In this document: in pieces, positions 57,751 to 64,000 of the stretch
Layout of the letters: each line of letters starts with the position of its first letter
Position numbering within the stretch: position 1 is the first letter of the stretch
DNA from: Williamsia muralis NBRC 105860
GTDB lineage: Bacteria; Actinomycetota; Actinomycetes; Mycobacteriales; Mycobacteriaceae
Direction: 5' to 3'
Length of the DNA stretch: 64,000 bases
Assembly: GCF_001598915.1 (NCBI RefSeq)
Contig: NZ_BDAP01000005.1
Span: 186,001-250,000 of the forward strand
Notes under the pieces: model-generated
Databases searched by the model: none
Seen by the model: the letters and a program-made list of their open reading frames with translations, nothing else
What the model was told of the DNA's origin: nothing
Made by a program: the position numbers and the translations under genes

Positions 57751-58332
57751 GTGGCCATCCGGCTCGTGGACCTCGCGGCCCAAGATGCTCGGACGTGGCT
57801 CCCGGACGCCCTGACGGTGTATGTCACGGCGATGAACTATCCCCCTGGCACCGAGATGCAGCGTTCTCCGCTGTGGGAAGACCACGTGCACCGGCCTGGG
57901 TGGAAAGCGGTCGCTGCCGTCGACTCGCCCGAACGTGCCGGAGCCCGCGACAGGCTGGTCGGCATCGCGTACGGCTACCGCGGTGCACGAGACCAGTGGT
58001 GGAACCAGCAGGTACGTTCGGGGCTGGCCCGGGCCGGTTGCAGTCCCGAACGGATCGAAGCGATCACCGGCGACTATTTCGAACTGACAGAATTGCACGT
58101 CCATCCGTCTGCCCAAGGGCGGCAGCTGGGAGAAGCCATGTTGTCCCGACTCCTGTCCGACCGGCCGGAACCCCAGGTCCTGCTGTCCACCCCGGAGGTG
58201 ACCGAGGAGAACAACCGCGCGTGGCGGCTCTACCGACGCCTCGGGTTCGTGGACGTGTTGCGCAGCTTCACCTTTTCGGGAGATCCGAGGCCGTTTGCAG
58301 TACTCGGCCGAACCCTCCCCCTCGGCCGATGA
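57751..58332 (+). CDS. GNAT family N-acetyltransferase
   Basis: This is a GNAT-fold acetyltransferase of 193 aa. GTG 57751 is chosen with AAGGCGG upstream; GTG 57718 in frame, possibly leaderless, adds 11 residues. The acetyl-CoA region is ELTELHVHPSAQGRQLGEAM (Q/RxxGxG/A type), and the C-terminal EENNRAWRLYRRLGFVDVL is typical. It matches Rv2170 in position, a protein linked in mycobacteria to lysine/enzyme acetylation (from memory). It overlaps the crtO-like gene by 4 nt, so it heads a coupled operon under a possible SOS box. Confidence 0.9.
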   Translation: MAIRLVDLAAQDARTWLPDALTVYVTAMNYPPGTEMQRSPLWEDHVHRPGWKAVAAVDSPERAGARDRLVGIAYGYRGARDQWWNQQVRSGLARAGCSPERIEAITGDYFELTELHVHPSAQGRQLGEAMLSRLLSDRPEPQVLLSTPEVTEENNRAWRLYRRLGFVDVLRSFTFSGDPRPFAVLGRTLPLGR

Positions 58333-59936
58333 CCGCCGGCATGATCGACACGGTCGTCATCGGCGCCGGGCACAACGGTCTGATCGCGGCGTGCTACCTG
58401 GCCGCGGCCGGACAGCGGGTCGTGGTGCTCGAACGCGACAGTGTGCCCGGGGGTGCGGTGTCCACCGTGGAGCGATTCCCCGGCTACAAGGTCGACCGCG
58501 GGTCGTCGGCACACCTGATGATCCGCCACACGCCGATCATCGACGAGCTGGGTTTGGCCGACCACGGTCTGCGCTACGTCGACTGCGATCCGTGGGCGTT
58601 CTCCCCCGGGACCGCGGACGGGCCGCCGATCGTCTTCCACCAGAGTCTCGACCGGACGTGTGCGTCGATCGAGGCGGCGTGCGGAGCGGCTGACGCCGAT
58701 GCCTACCGGCGCTTCGTGGCCGTGTGGGGGCCCCGGTCGGACGCGATGATGTCGGCGTTCACCTCCTCGCCTTCTCCCATGGCCCTGGGCCGGGCCTTCT
58801 GGGGACTGACCGGCCGGATACCGGGCGGGGGCGGAACAGCCGGCATCGGCCTGTCCCAGGAATTCCTGATGTCCGGGAATGCCTTGCTGGACAACTGGTT
58901 CGAATCCGAGCACCTCAAGGCCGCGCTGGCTTGGTTCGGGGCACAATCCGGGCCTCCGATGAACGAGCCCGGCAGTGCACCGATGGTCGGCTTCTGCGCT
59001 GCGATGCACACCATTCCGCCCGGCCGGGCCATCGGTGGCAGCGGGGCACTGAGCGAGTCCCTACTGCGCAAACTCGACTCCGATGGCGGCCAGGTGTTCC
59101 TGTCCGCTGCCGCAACGGCTCTGGAGCCCCGCGGCGACGGCTGGCTGGTCCGCAGCGCCGACGGCGGCGAGCACCGCACCAGATCCGTGGTGAGCGCCTG
59201 CCACGTACTGACCACGCTGGAGCTGTTGCGGGCCGGCGGTTTCGATCGCACCGCACTGGATCGCTGGCGATCGCAGATCCGGATCGGCAACGGCATCGGG
59301 ATGGCCGTGCGGCTCGGCGGTACGGACGTACCCACCTACCCTGGCCTGCCTGCGGACACCGATGTGCATGCCGCACTCGGCCTGCTGGTCACCGACCGGG
59401 GGCATCTCGCGCGGGCGTACGCAGACGCCTCCGCCGGCGATCTCCCCACGCGCCCGGCCCTCATCGCGATGAGTTACTCCGCGATCGACCCCACGCTGGC
59501 ACCACCGGGACACCACATGACCAGCCTCTGGGCACAGTGGCATCCCTACCGGTTGTCGGGCGGGCGTAGCTGGACCGACCACGCCGACGAGGCCTCCGAC
59601 GCGATCATCGCCGAATTGGAACGCCACGCACCGGGTTTCACCGACTCCATCGAGCACGTCCATGTCCAGACACCCGCAGATCTCGAGTCCGAGCTCGGCC
59701 TGACCGGCGGCAACATCATGCACGTCGAGATGTCACTCGACCAGATGATGATCTGGCGCCCCCATCCCGAATTGGCCCGTCACCGGGTGCCCGGTGCGGC
59801 CGGGCTCTTCCTTGCAGGCGCCTCGACCCACCCCGGCGGCGGCGTCTGCGGCGCAAGCGGCAGGATCGCGGCATCTGCCGTACTCGTCGATCGACGGTCG
59901 CCCCTCGCGAGGATCACTCGCGGCCGATGGGGATGA
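58329..59936 (+). CDS. crtO: CrtO-type carotenoid ketolase/desaturase-like FAD oxidoreductase
   Basis: This is an FAD-dependent oxidoreductase of the phytoene desaturase superfamily (535 aa). The dinucleotide fold is VVIGAGHNGLIAACYLAAAG with LERDSVPGGAVSTVE, and the C-terminal FAD motif is AGLFLAGASTHPGGGVCGAS. Length and the GHNGL form fit CrtO-like carotene ketolases of Rhodococcus rather than CrtI. Its ATG overlaps the GNAT stop, and cruF follows with overlap, supporting a carotenoid role. The exact reaction (C4 ketolation or other) is an inference. Confidence 0.82.
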   Translation: MTAGMIDTVVIGAGHNGLIAACYLAAAGQRVVVLERDSVPGGAVSTVERFPGYKVDRGSSAHLMIRHTPIIDELGLADHGLRYVDCDPWAFSPGTADGPPIVFHQSLDRTCASIEAACGAADADAYRRFVAVWGPRSDAMMSAFTSSPSPMALGRAFWGLTGRIPGGGGTAGIGLSQEFLMSGNALLDNWFESEHLKAALAWFGAQSGPPMNEPGSAPMVGFCAAMHTIPPGRAIGGSGALSESLLRKLDSDGGQVFLSAAATALEPRGDGWLVRSADGGEHRTRSVVSACHVLTTLELLRAGGFDRTALDRWRSQIRIGNGIGMAVRLGGTDVPTYPGLPADTDVHAALGLLVTDRGHLARAYADASAGDLPTRPALIAMSYSAIDPTLAPPGHHMTSLWAQWHPYRLSGGRSWTDHADEASDAIIAELERHAPGFTDSIEHVHVQTPADLESELGLTGGNIMHVEMSLDQMMIWRPHPELARHRVPGAAGLFLAGASTHPGGGVCGASGRIAASAVLVDRRSPLARITRGRWG

Positions 59937-60769
59937 CCTCCGGCGACGACACCCCGACGCGGGCGTCGACTCCGGGCGCCGCACTGCTGTGGCTGTCCAC
60001 CGCATTGCTGGGCACATCCATAGCCGCCCAGATCGTCTACCCCCTGGTGGAGGGCGCCGGCCGCGACCGCGCGACCGTGGTGGTGGTGCTGGCCTCCGCG
60101 GCAGCCATGATCGCCCATTCGGCCGCCCGGCTGGGAGCACTGCGCACCGTGGGTGTGTTCGCGGCCACCGCCGGTGTCGGCTGGACGGCCGAGATCCTCG
60201 GCACCGCAACATCTTTCCCGTTCGGGGCGTACGAGTACGCAACCGGGCGCATCGGCCCCTCCGTTCTCGACGTACCGATTGTCATCGGCCTGGCCTGGAC
60301 GGCCGGCGGCTACTGCATGTGGTGGATCAGCTCGCTGGTGACCTCGAACCCGGCGTTGCGGATACCACTCGCGACCGTCGGGATGGTGGGCTGGGACCTC
60401 TATCTGGATCCTCAGATGGTCAGTGCCGGCCTGTGGACGTGGGATGACCGCGACAGCGGGCTACCCGGAGTCGACCAGATCCCACTGACCAACTATGCGG
60501 GTTGGGCGGGCGTGGCGGCGCTGATGTTCGTACTGCTCGCCACACTCGATCGCGAACCCGTCGACACCACGCCACCGGCCCCCATCACCCCTGTCGGTTG
60601 GTTCTGCTGGACCTGGCTCGGTTCGGCCCTGGCCTTTCTGGTGTTCCTCGGTCATCCGGACCTGCCACCTGCGGTGCCCTACGGATTGATCGTGATGGGA
60701 GTGCTCGGTGTGCCTGCCGGATCGGCACTGTGGCGGCGGACGCGAAACCGTTCGCGGGACACGCTGTGA
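59933..60769 (+). CDS. cruF: Carotenoid biosynthesis membrane protein, CruF family (DUF422)
   Basis: This is an integral membrane protein of 278 aa with about seven hydrophobic segments. The DUF422/CruF core appears as GVGWTAEILGTATSFPFGAY EYATGRIGPSVLDVP and GMVGWDLYLDPQMVSAGLW TWDD, followed by PLTNYAGWAG. CruF-type enzymes hydrate the 1,2 double bond of acyclic carotene ends (family knowledge). ATG 59933 overlaps the crtO stop by 4 nt. Together with the glycosyltransferase at 61573 it suggests a hydroxylated, glycosylated carotenoid. Confidence 0.88.
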   Translation: MTSGDDTPTRASTPGAALLWLSTALLGTSIAAQIVYPLVEGAGRDRATVVVVLASAAAMIAHSAARLGALRTVGVFAATAGVGWTAEILGTATSFPFGAYEYATGRIGPSVLDVPIVIGLAWTAGGYCMWWISSLVTSNPALRIPLATVGMVGWDLYLDPQMVSAGLWTWDDRDSGLPGVDQIPLTNYAGWAGVAALMFVLLATLDREPVDTTPPAPITPVGWFCWTWLGSALAFLVFLGHPDLPPAVPYGLIVMGVLGVPAGSALWRRTRNRSRDTL

Positions 60770-60823
60770 GTGCAAATGGCGCACCGGTGCCCGGATGCAC
60801 CGGCCTGATGGAAAGATGATCGC

Positions 60824-61552
60824 GTGCCTGTGATCCAAACCCGCCCCCGTGGTCGCCGTACCGGCGGCCTCACGCTGGTCATGCTGCTGATGGCCCTCGT
60901 CGGGGCCCCACTCCTGGCGGCGTGTTCGGACTCCCCCGCCCAGTTCGGTGACCGCATGTGGGGTGCTCTTGTCCTCGCGGAGAAGGATGTCGGCCAGGAG
61001 AAGGGCCCCCAGATCGACGTGCCCCAATCGCTGGAGACCGTGGTCAGCGCGACCGAATTCAAACGCGACGGACTGATCGGCACCCGTGCCACATTCACCG
61101 AGGCGACTCTGGGCCAGTTCACCCAGCTGGGTGAACTCGTCGAAGATGCATATCCCGACGCGGCCGTGGCCATGGACCTGCAGGCGCAGCGTCGCGGCGA
61201 CGCGGTCACGTTCCGCGGTACCGCCGACCTGCTGGGTCTGGCGCCCGGCCGCGACTATGTCGAGTTCTCGGTCCAGTTCGCCGGTCCGGTCAGCGCCACC
61301 AACGGACAACAGGATGGCGACGACGCGGTGTCGTGGAAGCCGGAGATCGGCAAGGCCTCCCCGATGACCGCGGAAGCGCGCTACGACGAACCCGGAACGG
61401 CGGCCTTCACCGGCTGGACTGGCCTGATGGCCGGCATCGCCCTGGCGGTGACCGTTCTCGTCGTCGCCCTGGCCTGGGTCAACCGGGACCAGTCCCCCCG
61501 TCCAGGTGCCCCGGCCAGGAGACCACGCGACAAACAGGGATCATCCCGCTGA
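60824..61552 (+). CDS. lppM: LppM family lipoprotein
   Basis: This is a lipoprotein with a second C-terminal membrane anchor (242 aa, GTG start). The signal peptide ends LLAAC (Cys34); the LppM-type domain covers about 40-195 (MWGALVLAEKDVGQEKGPQI, GTADLLGLAPGRDYVEFSVQ), and a membrane segment near 203-223 (GLMAGIALAVTVLVVALAWV) precedes a basic tail. It matches Rv2171 (lppM) in architecture and position; in M. tuberculosis LppM is linked to phagosome trafficking. It splits the carotenoid genes. Confidence 0.9.
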   Translation: MPVIQTRPRGRRTGGLTLVMLLMALVGAPLLAACSDSPAQFGDRMWGALVLAEKDVGQEKGPQIDVPQSLETVVSATEFKRDGLIGTRATFTEATLGQFTQLGELVEDAYPDAAVAMDLQAQRRGDAVTFRGTADLLGLAPGRDYVEFSVQFAGPVSATNGQQDGDDAVSWKPEIGKASPMTAEARYDEPGTAAFTGWTGLMAGIALAVTVLVVALAWVNRDQSPRPGAPARRPRDKQGSSR

Positions 61553-61572
61553 TCGGCAACCTCGCGGCGGCG

Positions 61573-62667
61573 GTGTCCATCGTCAATCTTGTTCTGACAG
61601 TGGTGAACACCCGGCGGTTCACCGATCTCGCGGCAGACGCCGACCCGGCGGTCGGGGTGGTGTGGGTGTGCGTCCCGGCACGCGACGAGGCCGAGCGGAT
61701 CGCCGACCTGGTGGACGACCTGAAAGTCCAGCACGCGATGGCGGACCTGCGCGTGCTGATCTGTGATGACGATTCCACCGACGGCACCGCGGAGGTGGCC
61801 GTCGCGGCAGCGGCCGGGGATCCCCGTTTCACGGTTGTCCGCAACCAGCAGCCGCCACCGGCCGGATGGACCGGCAAGAACCATGCCCTGGATCTCCTGA
61901 CCGCCCAGATCGGCGACGGAACCCTGGTGTTCGTGGATGCCGACGTGCGTCTGGGCCCTGCCGCATTGCACCGCGCGATCGGCACACTGGCCAGGTCGGG
62001 CGGCGGGCTGCTCACCGTGTGGCCGTCGCAGCAGGCCGGATCGCTGCTCGAATACCTGGTTCAGCCCCTGCTCAGTTGGTCCTGGCTCAGCTCGGTGCCG
62101 TTGGCCATCTCCGAGCGTCTGCTACCCCGGTCGATGGCCGTGGCGAACGGGCAGTTCCTGGTGACGTCGCTGGATGACTACCGCCGCGCCGGCGGCCACA
62201 GCGCGGTTCGCGCCAACATCACCGAGGATCTCGCGTTGGCCCGCCGTTATCGCTCCGCCGGGATGTCGTCGGCGATCCGCAGCGGTCGTGGGGTCGTCTG
62301 GTGCCGGATGTACGACGGTGCGGCAGACACCTGGGGCGGATACCGGCGGTGGCTGAGCACCGAGTTCGGAAGCCCTGCCGGCGCGAGCATCGTCGCCTTG
62401 GTCGCCGGTGCCGTCTATGTACTGCCGGTGGTGGACCTGGTCCGCGGTCGACGACGGTCCCGTGCGTTGCTGTCGCTGACTGCGGCGTCCGCGTCCCGAA
62501 TGGTCGCCCGACATGCCGAAACCGGAGCGCTCAGCCCGGTCGACATCATCTCGGCCATCGCACATCCTGTGTCGACCGCGCTGGCCGTTGCAGCGGTGGG
62601 CGACTCACTGCGAGCCCGCCGGCGCGGCACACTCGACTGGAAAGGTCGCGGTCTCACGCCACGCTGA
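61573..62667 (+). CDS. cruG: Family 2 glycosyltransferase, CruG-like
   Basis: This is a membrane-associated GT2-type glycosyltransferase. The start is uncertain; GTG 61573, just after lppM, gives 364 aa. The N-terminal membrane segment is AVSIVNLVLTVVN, then the GT-A fold with ICDDDSTDGTAEVA, the DxD motif FVDADVR, the acceptor-site NITEDLALARRY, and GGYRRW near the QxxRW position. C-terminal membrane segments follow (about 280-340). It resembles CruG, the carotenoid 2-O-glycosyltransferase paired with CruF in cyanobacteria (family knowledge). Acceptor identity is inferred from neighbours. Confidence 0.78.
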   Translation: MSIVNLVLTVVNTRRFTDLAADADPAVGVVWVCVPARDEAERIADLVDDLKVQHAMADLRVLICDDDSTDGTAEVAVAAAAGDPRFTVVRNQQPPPAGWTGKNHALDLLTAQIGDGTLVFVDADVRLGPAALHRAIGTLARSGGGLLTVWPSQQAGSLLEYLVQPLLSWSWLSSVPLAISERLLPRSMAVANGQFLVTSLDDYRRAGGHSAVRANITEDLALARRYRSAGMSSAIRSGRGVVWCRMYDGAADTWGGYRRWLSTEFGSPAGASIVALVAGAVYVLPVVDLVRGRRRSRALLSLTAASASRMVARHAETGALSPVDIISAIAHPVSTALAVAAVGDSLRARRRGTLDWKGRGLTPR

Positions 62668-62692
62668 TCGACGGGCGGAGCCGGTCGGACTG

Positions 62693-63628
62693 TCAGGCAG
62701 CCATCACGTTCATACCGAGGCGCTCGAGGACCTCGCTGGTGGCCTTGGCGAAGTTGAGACTGCAGAAGTGCAGACACGGCACGCCCTCATCGATCAACCG
62801 CTGGGCCATCTCCGTGGCCAGGTCGATCCCGACGGCCCTCACAGCTTCCCGGTTCTCCTCCGAACCGTCGCCCGCCGCCGCGGCGAGCCGCCGGTCGACG
62901 GCCTCGGGCAGCACCGATCCCGACAGCTCGACCATCCGCCGGACCGACGCCAGTGACGTGATCGGCATGATCCCGGGGATCAGCGGCTTGGCACCCTGTT
63001 CGGGGTCCATGGCGGTGACCCGGTCGCGCAATCGCAGGAAGTCGTCGACGTCGAAGAACATCTGCGTGATCGAATACTGGGCTCCGGCGCGGAGTTTCGA
63101 CACCAGATACTTGGTGTCGTGGTCGAGGTCCGGCGCGCGGTGATGGCCTTCCGGGAACGACGCGACACCGACGTTGAAGTCGCCGAGTTCTTGCACGAGC
63201 CGCACCAGTTGCTCGGCGTACTCGACGCCCTCGGGGTGCTTGACCCACTCGCCGAGCGGATCACCCGGGGGGTCACCGCGCAACGCGAGGATGTTGGTGA
63301 TGCCCTTGTCCGCGTACCCACCGATCATCGCGCGCAGTTCGGCGACGCTGTGCCCGACCGCTGTCAGGTGCGCCACCGGCAGCAATGTGGTCTCCCGGGC
63401 GAGCTGACCGGTGATACGCAACGTGCGGTCGCGGGTGGACCCGCCCGCCCCGTAGGTCATGGACACAAAAGCGGGACCCATTCGTTCGAAGATCCGCACC
63501 GTACGCCACAGACGCGCCTCGGCCTGCTCATCGCGGGGCGGGTAGAACTCGACCGAAAACGGCACCGGCCCCGGATGTGGCTCGGCCAGCCGCTGCACGA
63601 TCGACGGGTGGGATTGCTGCGAACTCAC
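62693..63628 (-). CDS. metF: Methylenetetrahydrofolate reductase family protein
   Basis: MetF reduces 5,10-methylene-THF to 5-methyl-THF for methionine synthesis, using FAD in a TIM barrel (311 aa, GTG start). Motifs are PFSVEFYPPRDEQ with the catalytic Glu, FVSMTYGAGGSTRDRT, ITNILALRGDPP, and QMFFDVDDFLRLRDRV. The protein matches the position of Rv2172c, which lacks full annotation in M. tuberculosis. It is divergent from idsA2 and convergent with the glycosyltransferase gene (25 bp apart). Confidence 0.9.
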   Translation of the reverse strand: MSSQQSHPSIVQRLAEPHPGPVPFSVEFYPPRDEQAEARLWRTVRIFERMGPAFVSMTYGAGGSTRDRTLRITGQLARETTLLPVAHLTAVGHSVAELRAMIGGYADKGITNILALRGDPPGDPLGEWVKHPEGVEYAEQLVRLVQELGDFNVGVASFPEGHHRAPDLDHDTKYLVSKLRAGAQYSITQMFFDVDDFLRLRDRVTAMDPEQGAKPLIPGIMPITSLASVRRMVELSGSVLPEAVDRRLAAAAGDGSEENREAVRAVGIDLATEMAQRLIDEGVPCLHFCSLNFAKATSEVLERLGMNVMAA

Positions 63629-63732
63629 CTGACAAGCATACGGTCGGCGCCGTGGTCGAGACCATGTGGTGCCACAGACGTGGTCAACCCGCGACAACAC
63701 GACACGGATCGCGCCACCGCTAAGGTGAAGCC
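63629..63732. promoter_or_regulatory. Divergent promoter region of metF and idsA2
   Basis: These 104 bp separate the starts of divergently transcribed metF and idsA2 and must hold both promoters. No clear palindrome was seen. Confidence 0.4.
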
Positions 63733-64000
63733 GTGGCAATCGAGTACCTGCGCGACGTCCCGATGGCGACCACCGAGTTGTTGCGGCAGGTCTTCGAAGA
63801 TCGCAGGCCCACGGTCACTGCCATCTCCCCGGGTTTCGCCGAGGCGGTGGATGCGATGGAGGCTTTTGTACTGCGCGGCGGCAAACGGGTCCGGCCCACC
63901 TTTGCCTGGGCCGGTTACCGCGCTGCCGGCCCGGCCCGGACACTTCCCGACGAGATGCTGACCGTGTGCGCGGCCCTCGAGCTCGTACAGGCCTGCGCCC
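63733..64000 (+). CDS. idsA2: Polyprenyl diphosphate synthase (IdsA2-like), 3' end outside window
   Basis: This is the N-terminal 89 residues of an isoprenyl diphosphate synthase. It starts at GTG 63733, after an AAGGTGAAG stretch, and is open to the window end. The isopentenyl diphosphate-binding motif FVLRGGKRVRPTFAWAGY and the helix MLTVCAALELVQACA are diagnostic; the first DDxxD lies just beyond the end. Position matches Rv2173 (idsA2). Its product (probably GGPP or FPP) could feed carotenoid or menaquinone synthesis (inference). Confidence 0.9.
   Translation, partial: MAIEYLRDVPMATTELLRQVFEDRRPTVTAISPGFAEAVDAMEAFVLRGGKRVRPTFAWAGYRAAGPARTLPDEMLTVCAALELVQACA

Overview
The window is high-GC DNA from a mycolic-acid-type actinobacterium, and Gordonia or a close relative is the best guess (inference). 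The evidence is a complete mce/YrbE operon, Wag31, SepF, YggT and an FtsZ with the mycobacterial N- and C-termini. It also has two F420/deazaflavin-type (Ddn-like) proteins, a DUF222/HNH protein of the 13E12 repeat family and a T-box before ileS. Gene order follows two blocks remembered from Mycobacterium tuberculosis: ileS-dinX-ansA-lspA-rluD-dnaE1-Rv1558-ilvA-treZ (Rv1536 to Rv1562c), joined near 35.7 kb to wag31-yggT-sepF-yggS-pgeF-ftsZ through mraZ-Rv2169c-Rv2170-lppM-Rv2172c-idsA2 (Rv2145c to Rv2173).

Layout. 1-2988 (+): end of a polyol/sugar ABC importer operon (two permeases and the ATPase). 3006-12380 (-): full mce operon yrbEA-yrbEB-mceA-F plus a Mce-associated protein, with a palindromic operator candidate just upstream. 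12686-16325: treZ (+), then ilvA and a Ddn-like gene (-). 16410-23726 (-): dnaE1, a membrane Ser/Thr kinase, a hypothetical exported protein, rluD and lspA. 23766-26431: two lipoproteins and asparaginase. 26495-32233: accessory-looking stretch with an SOS-boxed DUF222/HNH gene, an acyltransferase/TetR divergent pair, dinB, and a Ddn-like/TetR divergent pair. 32230-36902 (-): ileS with T-box, a small membrane protein and wag31. 37240-56107 (-): yggT, sepF, yggS, pgeF, ftsZ, then the division and cell wall (dcw) cluster ftsQ-murC-murG-ftsW-murD-mraY-(murF remnant)-murE-pbpB-ftsL-rsmH-mraZ. 56477-64000: DUF3040 and HEPN genes (-), an SOS-boxed GNAT-crtO-cruF run (+), lppM, a CruG-like glycosyltransferase (+), metF (-) and the start of idsA2 (+).

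How the genes work together. The dcw genes make lipid II precursors (murE, murD, murC, mraY, murG) and the septal machine (ftsZ, ftsQ, ftsW, pbpB, ftsL, sepF), and wag31 directs polar growth. Most neighbours overlap by 1-14 nt, so translational coupling is likely. The main anomaly is murF: between murE and mraY there is only a 152-residue open frame that matches the C-terminal domain of the ligase, without the substrate and ATP domains. Other points of interest are two identical perfect 16-bp LexA/SOS boxes (28118 and 57678), three sets of palindromic operators in divergent or operon-head intergenic regions, a carotenoid-tailoring set inserted into an otherwise conserved synteny block, two putative lipoproteins in one mce operon, and a triplicated basic tail on FtsW.

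No rRNA, tRNA, CRISPR array, transposase or prophage gene was seen. Start codons were chosen by Shine-Dalgarno (SD) sequence, overlap with the upstream gene and remembered homologues; no database search was run.
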